A DNA stretch of 64,000 nt from an uncultured Prevotella sp. (lineage in GTDB: Bacteria; Bacteroidota; Bacteroidia; Bacteroidales; Bacteroidaceae). The stretch spans positions 1 to 64,000 of the forward strand of contig OMXK01000018.1 in the NCBI GenBank assembly GCA_900314995.1, written 5' to 3'. Shown here in pieces: positions 17,251-26,541 of this stretch. Each line of letters opens with the position of its first letter. Position 1 is the first letter of the stretch. The position numbers and the translations under genes are program-made. The notes below the pieces were generated by a model. It had not been told where the DNA came from and ran no database searches. It was given only the letters and a program-made list of their open reading frames with translations.

Positions 17251-18585
17251 ATGAAAAAACTATATATCGAGACCTATGGCTGCCAGATGAACGTGGCAGA
17301 CTCCGAGGTGGTGGCCTCCGTAATGCAGATGGCTGGTTACGAAGCCACCGACAGTCTGGAAACGGCTGATGCCGTCTTCCTCAATACCTGCAGTGTGCGG
17401 GATAATGCCGAGCAGAAGATCTACCACCGGCTGGAAGCCCTCGATGCCGAGCGCCGCAGACGCAAGAAAGAAGGTCGCGGCACGAATGAGAACCCGCTGA
17501 TTATCGGCGTGCTGGGCTGTATGGCCGAGCGTGCACAGCAAAATCTGCTCGAGCACCACTATTGCGACCTTGTGGCAGGTCCCGATGCCTATCTCTCGCT
17601 ACCAGACCTGATTGCACAGGCAGAGACGGGTCATAAGGCGATGAACATCGAGCTCTCCACGACGGAGACCTATCGCGATGTCGTGCCTCAGCGCATCGGA
17701 CTAGGCCACAAGATTGGTGGTTTCGTCAGTATTATGCGCGGCTGCAACAATTTCTGCCATTATTGTATTGTGCCCTACACCCGAGGCCGTGAGCGCAGCC
17801 GCGACATCGAGAGCATCCTGCGCGAGGTGCGCGACCTCCGCGACAAGGGCTACAAAGAGGTTACCCTGCTGGGACAGAACGTCAACTCCTACAAGTCCGG
17901 AGACATCGGATTCCCCCAGCTGCTGCGCCGCGTGGCCGAGGAAGTGCCCACGATGCGCGTCCGCTTCACTACCTCTCACCCGAAGGACATGAGCGACGAC
18001 ACACTACAGGTCATCGCCGATATGCCCAATGTGTGCAAGCATATCCACCTGCCCGTACAGAGCGGCAGCGACCGTATCCTGAAACTCATGAACCGCAAGT
18101 ACACTCGCGAGTGGTATATGGATCGCGTGGCGGCCATCCGCCGTATCATCCCCGATTGCGGACTTTCTACGGATATCTTCGTGGGCTATCACTCTGAGAC
18201 GGAGGAAGACCACCAACTGTCGCTCTCCCTGATGCGCGAGGTGGGCTACGACTCCGCCTTCATGTTCAAATACTCAGAGCGCCCCGGCACCTACGCCTCA
18301 AAACATCTGCCCGACGATATTCCCGAAGAGGAGAAGATCCGCCGACTGAATGAGCTCATCGCCCTCCAGACGGAAATCTCCGCCCAGCAGAACAAGAAGG
18401 ATGAAGGCCGTGAGTTCGATGTGCTGGTAGAAGGTTTCTCCAAGCGTTCCCGCAGCCAGCTCTGCGGCCGCACCGAGCAGAACAAGATGGTGGTGTTCGA
18501 CAAAGGTTCCCACCATATCGGCGAGACCGTGCGCGTCCGCATCACGGGTTCCACAAGTGCAACCTTATTAGGGGAAACAATATGA
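17251..18585 (+). CDS. miaB: tRNA-2-methylthio-N6-dimethylallyladenosine synthase MiaB
   Basis: Radical SAM methylthiotransferase that adds the 2-methylthio group to i6A37 of tRNA. The 444-residue protein has the N-terminal UPF0004 domain with its cluster cysteines (YGCQMN, NTCSVR, LGCMAE), the radical SAM motif Cys165-x3-Cys169-x2-Cys172 (CNNFCHYC), and a C-terminal TRAM domain. Together they bind two 4Fe-4S clusters. It overlaps the ABC exporter gene by 4 bp. Confidence 0.95.
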   Translation: MKKLYIETYGCQMNVADSEVVASVMQMAGYEATDSLETADAVFLNTCSVRDNAEQKIYHRLEALDAERRRRKKEGRGTNENPLIIGVLGCMAERAQQNLLEHHYCDLVAGPDAYLSLPDLIAQAETGHKAMNIELSTTETYRDVVPQRIGLGHKIGGFVSIMRGCNNFCHYCIVPYTRGRERSRDIESILREVRDLRDKGYKEVTLLGQNVNSYKSGDIGFPQLLRRVAEEVPTMRVRFTTSHPKDMSDDTLQVIADMPNVCKHIHLPVQSGSDRILKLMNRKYTREWYMDRVAAIRRIIPDCGLSTDIFVGYHSETEEDHQLSLSLMREVGYDSAFMFKYSERPGTYASKHLPDDIPEEEKIRRLNELIALQTEISAQQNKKDEGREFDVLVEGFSKRSRSQLCGRTEQNKMVVFDKGSHHIGETVRVRITGSTSATLLGETI

Positions 18586-20444
18586 AAGAGTTTATCAATG
18601 TCCTGCGGCGATTCGTGCCGCCTTATAAGAAATACCTCGTGCTGTCGGTGGTGTTCAACATCCTCTCGGCCGTACTCAATATCTTCTCGTTTGCAGCCCT
18701 GATCCCCATCCTGCAGATACTCTTCCAGACAAGCGACGCCGAGACGGCCACCGCCGTGATGGCCTGGGACTGGGCGAATATCCAGAAGGTGCTGATGAAC
18801 AACATGAACTACTATGTGAACGGTCTTATTGCCGACTACGGGCAGACCACGACGCTGCTGCTCATCGGCATCTTCCTCGCCGTCACCACCTTCCTCAAGA
18901 CAGGCGCCTACTTTCTCTCCGCAGCCACCATCATCCCCATCCGGACAGGTGTAGTGCGCGATATCCGCAACCAACTCTATCAGAAGATTACCGCCCTGCC
19001 GCTCGGTTTCTTCTCCGAGGAGCGCAAGGGTGACATCATAGCCCGCATGAGCGGCGACGTACAGGAGATCGAGAATTCCATTATGGCCTCGCTCGAGATG
19101 CTATTCAAGAATCCCATCCTCATCGTCAGTTACTTCGCAGCCCTGATCTTCATCTCTTGGGAGCTAACCCTCTTCACCCTCATCATCGTACCCATCATGG
19201 GGTGGTTCATGGGCTGGGTAGGCCGTAAGCTGAAGGCACAGAGCATCAAGGCGCAGGCGCTCTGGAGCGACACGATGAGCCAGGTAGAGGAGACGCTGGG
19301 CGGCCTGCGTATCATCAAGGCCTTCTGTGCAGAGGAGAAGATGAACCGCCGTTTCGACACCATCAACTCGGCCTATCGCAACGATATCATGCGCGTAAAC
19401 ATCCGCCAGTCGTCGGCTCACCCGATGTCAGAGTTCCTCGGCACCATCATGATTGTCATCGTCCTCTGGTTCGGCGGCGTGCTCGTACTTAACAACCACA
19501 CTCTCTCGGGACCGATCTTCATATATTACATGGTGATGCTCTACTCGATCATCAACCCGCTGAAGGACTTCTCGAAGGCCGGCTACAACATCCCCAAGGG
19601 TCTCGCCTCGATGGAGCGTGTCGACAAGATCCTGATGGCCGAGAACAATATCCAGGAGCCCGCGAACCCGAAACACATCGCCAGCTTCGACCACCAGATC
19701 GAGTTCCGCCACGTCAGCTTCAGGTACGCCGAAAAGCCACGGGCAGGCGAGCCGGACGGCTCGGGAATGCAGTGGGTTCTCCGCGACATCAACCTCGTCA
19801 TTCCCAAGGGCAAGACCATCGCCCTCGTGGGACAGAGCGGCTCGGGCAAGTCTACGCTCGTCGACCTCATCCCCCGCTACTACGACGTGCAGGAGGGCGA
19901 GGTGCTCATCGACGGCATCAACGTGCGCGACCTTGGCATCTACGACCTGCGCCAACTGATCGGCAACGTCAACCAGGAGGCCATCCTCTTCAACGACTCC
20001 TTCCGCAACAATATCTCCTTCGGTGTGGATAACGCCACCCAACAGCAGATCGAGGAGGCAGCTAGGATTGCCAATGCCTACGACTTCATCATGGCCTCCG
20101 AACAAGGCTTCGATACGAATATCGGCGACCGTGGCGGTCGGCTCTCCGGCGGTCAGCGCCAGCGTGTATCCATCGCCCGTGCCATCCTGAAGAATCCACC
20201 AATCCTCATCCTCGACGAAGCCACCTCAGCCCTCGACACCGAGAGCGAGCGTCTCGTGCAGGATGCCCTGGAGCGGCTGATGAAGACGCGCACGACGGTA
20301 GCCATCGCCCATCGGCTGTCGACCATCAAGAATGCCGACGAGATCTGTGTGCTCCACGACGGGCGCATCGTCGAGCGCGGCACCCACGAATCGCTCCTTG
20401 CCGCCGACGGCTACTATAAGAAACTTCACGAGATGCAAAGCTGA
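18582..20444 (+). CDS. ABC exporter with fused permease and ATPase (MsbA-like)
   Basis: A 620-residue half-transporter: six membrane helices in residues 1-340, then an ATPase with Walker A GQSGSGKST near residue 415, signature LSGGQRQR, Walker B ILILDEATSALD and the H-loop AHRLSTI. It forms a homodimer in the inner membrane. The overall order matches lipid A flippase MsbA and lipid or peptide exporters; the substrate cannot be read from sequence. Its place before two LTA-synthase-like transferases suggests envelope lipid or glycan export. It overlaps miaB by 4 bp and the next gene by 1 bp. Confidence 0.88.
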   Translation: MKEFINVLRRFVPPYKKYLVLSVVFNILSAVLNIFSFAALIPILQILFQTSDAETATAVMAWDWANIQKVLMNNMNYYVNGLIADYGQTTTLLLIGIFLAVTTFLKTGAYFLSAATIIPIRTGVVRDIRNQLYQKITALPLGFFSEERKGDIIARMSGDVQEIENSIMASLEMLFKNPILIVSYFAALIFISWELTLFTLIIVPIMGWFMGWVGRKLKAQSIKAQALWSDTMSQVEETLGGLRIIKAFCAEEKMNRRFDTINSAYRNDIMRVNIRQSSAHPMSEFLGTIMIVIVLWFGGVLVLNNHTLSGPIFIYYMVMLYSIINPLKDFSKAGYNIPKGLASMERVDKILMAENNIQEPANPKHIASFDHQIEFRHVSFRYAEKPRAGEPDGSGMQWVLRDINLVIPKGKTIALVGQSGSGKSTLVDLIPRYYDVQEGEVLIDGINVRDLGIYDLRQLIGNVNQEAILFNDSFRNNISFGVDNATQQQIEEAARIANAYDFIMASEQGFDTNIGDRGGRLSGGQRQRVSIARAILKNPPILILDEATSALDTESERLVQDALERLMKTRTTVAIAHRLSTIKNADEICVLHDGRIVERGTHESLLAADGYYKKLHEMQS

Positions 20445-22258
20445 TGAGACAGAGACTGTTCTATCTGGGAAAATTCTTTCTGCTGACAGCGGTATTGTTT
20501 ATCGCCGCAAAGGTGGTATTCATGCTGGCCAATGCCGAGGGGCATGCCTTCTCGGCATCCGACGTGGTGAGTGTCATCACCCACGGACTCTCGCTCGACC
20601 TCTCCACGGCCCTCTATCTGCTGATCATCCCCTTCCTGGTAACAGTCGTTTCCTATTGGTGGGACGGTAAGGTTCTCGTCAAGATCCTCCGCGTCTACTA
20701 TTGTCTGATAGCCATTGCCCTCATCATGGCCTTCGTAGCCGACACCAGCCTCTACCCCTTCTGGGGCTTCAAGCTCGATGCCTCGTGCCTGCAGTATCTG
20801 GAGACGCCTGCCGAAGCCCGTGCCAGCGTCTCAGGCCCCTACTTGACGATTCGGCTGGTCATCATCATCGTTGGCGCCATCCTCATCTACCTGCTCTATC
20901 ACCGCATCCCCCTCTGGAAGAAAAAGCCTGCCAACAGAAAGGGGTCTGCATTGACCAATCTGCTGCTCATCCCGGTATTCATCATCGGCATCCGAGGCGG
21001 ACTCGACGAGTCAACCACAAACGTCGGTCAGGTCTATTTCTCCCAGAACCAGTTTCTCAACCATGCTGCCGTCAACCCGGTGTTCAGCTTCATCTCTTCG
21101 TTCGAGAAGACGGCCAGCAATATTGTCGACTACGACTATTTCCCGCCCGCCGAGTGCAATACGCTGATGGCAGGGCTCTATCCGACGACCTCTGTGGATA
21201 CCGACACGCTGCTCCGCACGCCGCGCCCCAACATTGTCATCGTGCTCATGGAGAGTGCGGGCGATTTCCTCACTCCCGTGATGCCCAATCTCAGGCGTCT
21301 CCGCAAGGAAGGCATCGACTTTGCCAACTGTTACGGCAATACCTGGCGCACGGATCGCGGCACCGTCTGCACCTACAGCGGCTATCCCTCCTTCCCCACC
21401 TCGTCGGTCATGAAGATGCCCAAGAAGTCGAACCTCCTGCCGGGCATCGCTGCCACACTCCGCGAACAGGGCTACAAGACCTCCTACCTCTATGGCGGCG
21501 ACATCAACTTCACCAACATGCGCAGTTACCTCATAGCCTCGGGATGGGAGAAGCTCACCTGGAAGGCCGACTACAGCGCCAAGGAGCAGAGCTCAGCCAA
21601 ATGGGGCGTGCGCGACGGAATTACCTTCAACACCCTCTATGAGCAGATTGCGGCCCTGCCTGCCGATTCCTCACGCTATCTCTTCGGCTTCTCCACCCTC
21701 AGCTCCCACGAGCCCTGGGATGTCCCCGTAAAGCGTGTCAGCCACGAGATACCCAATGCCTTCTACTACCTCGACCAGTGTATCGGCAACTTCATCAACC
21801 GCCTGAAGGCCACACCCCAGTGGGACAATCTGCTCGTCATCTTCCTGCCCGACCACAGCATCGACTTCGGTCCCTACGACGAGACCGTCCAGCAGCGCAA
21901 TAAGATTCCGATGATATGGGTAGGCGGAGCCGTCCGCCGGCATCGCACGATAACCGCGCTCTGCAACCAGACCGATCTGGCCGCCACCCTCCTTGGCCAG
22001 CTCCAGCTGCCTCACGAGGCCTTCACTTGGAGCCGCGACGTGCTGAGCACCAACTACCGCTACCCCTTTGCCGTACATAATTACAACAACGGCTTCTCCC
22101 TGACTGATTCCACCGGCTTTATCGTCTACGACCTCGAGTCAAGCCGCCGCGTCACCGCCAAGAGCAGCGACCCCGACCGTCTGGAGCGCCTCGGCAAGGC
22201 AATTCTCCAGGCTACCACAGCCGACCTGAAGGCGATGGGAGAGCCTAATACCCCATAA
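20444..22258 (+). CDS. LTA synthase/sulfatase-fold membrane transferase (first copy)
   Basis: A 604-residue inner-membrane protein with about five N-terminal helices and a periplasmic alkaline-phosphatase-superfamily domain from about residue 260. Visible metal and catalytic elements are VLMESAGDF, the RTDRGTVCTYSGYPS nucleophile region and LPDHSIDFGPYDE. Relatives transfer phosphoglycerol or phosphoethanolamine from phospholipids to glycans. In a Gram-negative without lipoteichoic acid the acceptor is unknown. It overlaps the ABC gene (TGATG); a second copy follows after 5 bp. Confidence 0.85.
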   Translation: MRQRLFYLGKFFLLTAVLFIAAKVVFMLANAEGHAFSASDVVSVITHGLSLDLSTALYLLIIPFLVTVVSYWWDGKVLVKILRVYYCLIAIALIMAFVADTSLYPFWGFKLDASCLQYLETPAEARASVSGPYLTIRLVIIIVGAILIYLLYHRIPLWKKKPANRKGSALTNLLLIPVFIIGIRGGLDESTTNVGQVYFSQNQFLNHAAVNPVFSFISSFEKTASNIVDYDYFPPAECNTLMAGLYPTTSVDTDTLLRTPRPNIVIVLMESAGDFLTPVMPNLRRLRKEGIDFANCYGNTWRTDRGTVCTYSGYPSFPTSSVMKMPKKSNLLPGIAATLREQGYKTSYLYGGDINFTNMRSYLIASGWEKLTWKADYSAKEQSSAKWGVRDGITFNTLYEQIAALPADSSRYLFGFSTLSSHEPWDVPVKRVSHEIPNAFYYLDQCIGNFINRLKATPQWDNLLVIFLPDHSIDFGPYDETVQQRNKIPMIWVGGAVRRHRTITALCNQTDLAATLLGQLQLPHEAFTWSRDVLSTNYRYPFAVHNYNNGFSLTDSTGFIVYDLESSRRVTAKSSDPDRLERLGKAILQATTADLKAMGEPNTP

Positions 22259-22263
22259 CGATT

Positions 22264-24219
22264 ATGAATCCGTTACCTAAGCGATATCAGCTTCTGACAC
22301 CCCTCGCGGTGATTGCCTGCAACCTGTTGCTGGCCTACGCTGTCTATTTCCTGGCGCGTATCATCTATCTGACCATCAACTACAGCTACTTCTATCAGGA
22401 TCTCACCCTCGTCCACCTCTTCGAGCTCTTAGGCGCCGGACTCGTCTTCGACACCTCCGCCATCCTAGTCACCAATATCCCCTATATCGCGCTGATGCTG
22501 CTGCCCTGGCACGGCAAGGAGCGGCCCGCCTACCAGCAGTTCTGCCGCTGGGTCTTCGTCATCGTCAACAGCTTGGCGCTGGCCATCAACCTCATCGATG
22601 CCTGCTATTTCCGCTTCACCATGCGCCGCACCACGACAACCGTCTTCTCTGAGTTTGCCAACGAGCAGAATCTGGGTTCCATCTTCTTCACAGAGGCCCT
22701 AAACCACCTCTACCTTGTCTTTCTCTTTGCCTTTGTCGCCTGGGGACTCTACCGGCTGGCACGCTACTCCACGCTGCGCCACGATAGTCTCCGCTGGTGG
22801 CATTACGACGTGGCGATGCTCCTCTCGCTCGCATTCGTGGCTCCCTTCGTGGTGGCAGGCATTCGTGGCGGCTTCGCTACGGCCGTGCGCCCCATCACCA
22901 TCTCCAATGCCAACCAGTACGTCAACCGCCCCATAGAGGCTGCCCTCGTGCTCAACACCCCCTTCTCCCTCTATCGCACTATCGGCAAGGATGTGTTCTC
23001 CGTGCCCGACTATTTCGCCAGCGAACAGGAGCTGGAGGCATACTACAGCCCCGTACACCGTCCCGCCAGCGGCATCATGGAGAAGAAGAATGTCGTCGTG
23101 CTCATCGTCGAGAGTTTCGGGCGCGAATATATCGGCGCCCTCAACCCCTGCCTCGACGACAGCCAGTATAAGGGCTACACCCCCTGCATCGACTCGCTGA
23201 TAGCCCGAAGCATCACCTTCTCGCATACTTACTGCAACGGCCGCAAGTCGATCGACGGCATGCCCTCCATCCTCTCCAGCATCCCCATGTTCATCGAGCC
23301 TTTCTTCCTCACGCCCGCCTCGATGAACCACGTCAGCGGCCTCGCCTCGATCCTTGGCGACGAGGGATATCAGACCGCCTTCTTCCACGGCGCACAGCGC
23401 GGCTCCATGGGATTCCAGGCTTTCGCCCGCAGCACGGGATTCAAAGACTATTATGGCCGTGAGGACTTCAGCAGCGACAAGCGCTTTGGCGGCGAACAAG
23501 ATTTCGACGGCACCTGGGCCATCTGGGACGAGCCCTTCCTGCAGTACTACTGCGCCAAGATGTCGGAGATGAAGGAGCCGTTCATGACTGCCGTCTTTAC
23601 CGCCAGCAGCCATCACCCCTACGTCGTACCCGAGAAATACCGCGAGCGCTTCCCCGAGGAGGGCATCGAGATCCATAAGTGTATCCGCTATACCGACATG
23701 GCCCTCGGCGAGTTCTTCCGCAGCGCCAGCCGCCAGCCCTGGTTCAAGAACACCATCTTCGTGCTCACCAGCGACCACACGAACCTCTCCGACCACGACT
23801 ATTACCAGACCGACCTCGGCGGCTTCTGCTCACCTATTATCATATACGAGCCGGGGATTACCGACCTGCAGCCCGCCGTCCAGGACAAAATTGCCCAGCA
23901 GATCGACATCCTGCCCACCGTGCTCGGCATGCTCCATTATCCGAAACCCTATTTCGCCTTCGGCATCGACGTGCTCAACACCCCTGCCGAAGATACCTGG
24001 GCCGTCAACTATCTCAACGGCATCTACCAGTACGTCAAGCATGGCCATGTACTCCAGTTCGACGGCCAGCGCACCCGCGCCGTCTATGCCCTCACCGACT
24101 CGCTGATGAAGCACAACCTCGTAGGCAGCTGCCCCGATCAGGAGTCGATGGAACTCGAACTGAAGGCCATCATCCAGCAATACATGGCCCGCATGACGCA
24201 AGACCGCCTGCTCCCGTAA
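22264..24219 (+). CDS. LTA synthase/sulfatase-fold membrane transferase (second copy)
   Basis: A 651-residue paralogue of the preceding gene in fold, with little close identity: N-terminal membrane helices (to about residue 215) and a periplasmic sulfatase-type domain. Active-site elements are LIVESFGREY, NGRKSIDGMPS (nucleophile region with Ser instead of the Thr of the first copy) and LTSDHTNLSDHDYY. The different nucleophile region suggests the pair act on different groups or acceptors. It is the last gene of the miaB operon and faces the decayed gene at 24231. Confidence 0.85.
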   Translation: MNPLPKRYQLLTPLAVIACNLLLAYAVYFLARIIYLTINYSYFYQDLTLVHLFELLGAGLVFDTSAILVTNIPYIALMLLPWHGKERPAYQQFCRWVFVIVNSLALAINLIDACYFRFTMRRTTTTVFSEFANEQNLGSIFFTEALNHLYLVFLFAFVAWGLYRLARYSTLRHDSLRWWHYDVAMLLSLAFVAPFVVAGIRGGFATAVRPITISNANQYVNRPIEAALVLNTPFSLYRTIGKDVFSVPDYFASEQELEAYYSPVHRPASGIMEKKNVVVLIVESFGREYIGALNPCLDDSQYKGYTPCIDSLIARSITFSHTYCNGRKSIDGMPSILSSIPMFIEPFFLTPASMNHVSGLASILGDEGYQTAFFHGAQRGSMGFQAFARSTGFKDYYGREDFSSDKRFGGEQDFDGTWAIWDEPFLQYYCAKMSEMKEPFMTAVFTASSHHPYVVPEKYRERFPEEGIEIHKCIRYTDMALGEFFRSASRQPWFKNTIFVLTSDHTNLSDHDYYQTDLGGFCSPIIIYEPGITDLQPAVQDKIAQQIDILPTVLGMLHYPKPYFAFGIDVLNTPAEDTWAVNYLNGIYQYVKHGHVLQFDGQRTRAVYALTDSLMKHNLVGSCPDQESMELELKAIIQQYMARMTQDRLLP

Positions 24220-24230
24220 AAGATCAAGGG

Positions 24231-25280
24231 TCAGTCGACACGCCCTCTTAAGGATACCTGGGCACGGGCCTCGAAGAACCGCTGTGCCTCAGCATAGTGA
24301 TCCATGGCCTTCAGCTCGGTTGTCGGATCAGTTGTGCTGTCGAGCAATGTCTGCAGATACCACACGTCCTGCATGAACTGGGGAACATAGGTGTAATCTT
24401 TATATTCGAACTTAAAGTTCGCTGCATTCTCTTTATCAATTTTCTCCCAGATGGCAGCGATATCGGCCTTCGTGGGATTGGCCTTGGCCTTCAGCTCGTC
24501 GGCTACACGAGGCCAGAAGATGGCAGCCCAGATGAGTGCGAAGTCGGCCTTGCCGCCCTTGTCGAACTCGCCGAGCATACCCTCTACGAGGTTCTTGTAT
24601 TCGGAGGTCTGCAGACGATCCTTGAGCGAGGTGAGGAAGAAGTCGGTCACCTTGTACTGTTCGAGCAGCTTGAAGAACTTTAGTGAGAAGCCACTGTTGA
24701 AGCCACTCTCTGTCTGGTAGATGCTATTGTAGGTATTTAATGCTCCCAAGGCATCGATATGGTCGACATAGGCCTTTGACAGGTCGTCGTCTATGCGGAA
24801 GTCATACTTGGCCGAGAATCGCAGTCCGCGAAAGATGCTACGCCCGTCGTTGGCCACGTATATATCAGGTGTGATGATAGATTTGACGATGCCCTCACGC
24901 AGATCGTGCAGACCGCCGTGGTAGTCGATGATGTCGCCCGTAGCATAGTCGTAGTAGAGTGAGTTGAAGGTGAAGTCGCGGCTGTAGGTATCCTCGAGCA
25001 GGTCGTCGCAGTAGGGCGAGTCGGGGAACTTCGTTACCGGCACATTGCCCTTTCCGCCGTACTCGGGGAAGATGGAGAAGATGGGTGCAATGTCGGTCTC
25101 GATGTCACCATCGTGGTAGGCTTTCACCACCCAGATGTTCTTGAAGGCGTTGAAACTCTTCGCATTAGGCACAGTGGCCACAATCTGGTCGATGCTGGCA
25201 TTGGTTGAGAAATCGACATTACCATCGAGGAAGGTGCAGATGTCACAAAAGAGAAATCTGGCGAAACTGAATAATGACAA
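24231..25280 (-). pseudogene. 5'-truncated poly(A) polymerase / tRNA nucleotidyltransferase-like gene
   Basis: Reads as 349 residues but only from a TTG directly after a stop (25281-25283). Homology to the PcnB/CCA-adding family starts at GNVDFSTNASIDQI and continues through YSRDFTFNSLYYD, GLHDLREGIVKSI and DGRSIFRGLRFSAKYDF. The preceding strand and GGxVRD turn, which complete the nucleotide-binding site, are missing, and no frame upstream restores them. No TAnnTTTG box precedes it. It is probably an inactivated gene cut by a rearrangement at about 25240-25280; a functional short form cannot be ruled out. Confidence 0.7.
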
Positions 25281-25282
25281 CT

Positions 25283-25417
25283 ATGCACAAAACTGCATTT
25301 AAACTCAACGCAAGGAGCAAGTCCCTCATACCGGGGCTGCTCCTTGTGCTTGTTATGACGCTCCCCGCATCGTGTGTCGAGTTCACCGAGGGCAAGCCCG
25401 TGAGGCCCGCGACCTGA
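25283..25417 (+). CDS. Short lipoprotein-like ORF, possibly a gene fragment
   Basis: 44 residues starting MHKTAFKLNARS, with a hydrophobic stretch and lipobox LPASC at Cys31, then only 13 residues before the stop. It looks like the start of a secreted lipoprotein whose body is gone. It begins 2 bp from the 5' end of the truncated gene on the other strand. No -7 box precedes it. Either a remnant of the same rearrangement or a genuine tiny lipoprotein. Confidence 0.35.
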   Translation: MHKTAFKLNARSKSLIPGLLLVLVMTLPASCVEFTEGKPVRPAT

Positions 25418-25439
25418 CGACTGACAGCGGTGATATCAC

Positions 25440-25472
25440 TTTTTTGCCTAAAAACTTGCAAACGGCAAAAAA
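25440..25472. terminator. Terminator-like inverted repeat
   Basis: Arms TTTTTTGCC (25440-25448) and GGCAAAAAA (25464-25472) around a 15-base loop, with poly-T and poly-A tails in both directions. It follows the short lipoprotein ORF. The following 25473-25728 holds only the 22-bp array and otherwise nothing I recognise. Confidence 0.4.
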
Positions 25473-25514
25473 ATGTTGTATATCTGCATCACCCGGAAAT
25501 GCATATTAATACAC

Positions 25515-25602
25515 TAAAAGTTTGCTACCACATAACTGGTAGTTACATACCGACAAAGCACAGGTTTCCTACCGACAAACCGACAGTTTGCTAACGACAA
25601 AC
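25515..25602 (-). repeat. Tandem array of four 22-bp hairpin-forming repeats (locus 2)
   Basis: On the minus strand, units start at 25602, 25580, 25558 and 25536, exactly 22 bp apart. The first two read GTTTGTCGTTAGCAAAC and GTTTGTCGGTAGGAAAC. It is the same family, with the same copy number, as 8370-8457 and 57821-57908. Confidence 0.78.
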
Positions 25603-25728
25603 TCATCCCTTGGAAATAGCGCATATCTATTCTGATTATCCGGATAAATATCCAAATCCTTGATAGATCGATCGTAAAGTGTTCGGGGATAGCGCGCACA
25701 AGATGATTGCACTACTGGCCCGGCCGTT

Positions 25729-26541
25729 TCAGATGATATGGCGGAAGAGGGTGTCGAAGTGTTGGAAGTCTTTAGGGGTTGGATCCTTGGCGGGGTCCAT
25801 GATCCAGTAGAGGGGGAGGTCGCGGTACATCGAGGCGACGAGGGTGAAGGTGCTGGGCGGACCTATCAGATTGTTACAATGGGAGAAGAGACAGAGATCC
25901 TCGGCGGGGTTGCCCTCGGGGAAGTGGACGAAGAAATCGGAAAGGCGCTCGCGGTAGAAGTCTTTGTCGAGATGAGGGTCGTTGCCGCAGATGTAGACGT
26001 TGAGCCGCTCTTTTGGGTAGCAGCAGTCGTAATATCTGCGGATGACGCGGACGTACTGCTCGTCGGAGTAGAAGAACCGCCCGCCCTGGAAGGTCTTGTA
26101 GTCGCCGCGACGGATATGGACACCGAGACGCACGCCCCACATATCGCCCAACCGCTCCTTGGCTTTCTGCTCCACAGCCTCGTCGAAGGCGAAGAGCTGG
26201 AGGATCTCGGGCTTGTACTTCAGGAAGAGGTCGTACCAGCGGGCATACCAGCCTTGGGCCATCACGAGACGGCTACGCTGCATCAACTGCTCCTCACGAC
26301 TGTAGTCGGCCCCTTCCTCGTCGAAATGGACGGTGGGAATGAGTCCCCACTTGGCGGCATACTTGGCGAAGACGTAGGTGGGGAAGTTGTGGTGGCGGGT
26401 ATGGCAGATATGGAACCACGGATACTTATAGGCGAAGCGCATGGACATCGTCGGGCATCCATGCTCGCGGCCCCAGGCATAGACATGCCCGTATTGCAGC
26501 ATATTGTTGGCCATGCGGCCTTTATCGTGGACGAATATCAT
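25729..26541 (-). CDS. GT11-like alpha-1,2-fucosyltransferase
   Basis: A 270-residue glycosyltransferase with the donor-binding HIRRGDY motif of the GT11/fucosyltransferase fold (near residue 142) and an N-terminal GRMANNMLQYGH that matches the family's GLGNQMFQ-type start. A C-terminal FSHCNNLIGPPSTFT segment is also typical. It would add fucose from GDP-fucose to a surface glycan in the cytoplasm. Exact linkage is not decidable. It is last in a four-gene glycan/lipid operon and overlaps the acyltransferase gene by 4 bp. Confidence 0.83.
   Translation of the reverse strand: MIFVHDKGRMANNMLQYGHVYAWGREHGCPTMSMRFAYKYPWFHICHTRHHNFPTYVFAKYAAKWGLIPTVHFDEEGADYSREEQLMQRSRLVMAQGWYARWYDLFLKYKPEILQLFAFDEAVEQKAKERLGDMWGVRLGVHIRRGDYKTFQGGRFFYSDEQYVRVIRRYYDCCYPKERLNVYICGNDPHLDKDFYRERLSDFFVHFPEGNPAEDLCLFSHCNNLIGPPSTFTLVASMYRDLPLYWIMDPAKDPTPKDFQHFDTLFRHII

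Noticed and set aside
22699-23796. 365-residue minus-strand ORF
   Set aside because: Antisense to the second LTA-synthase-like gene; acidic and His-rich shadow composition without domains.
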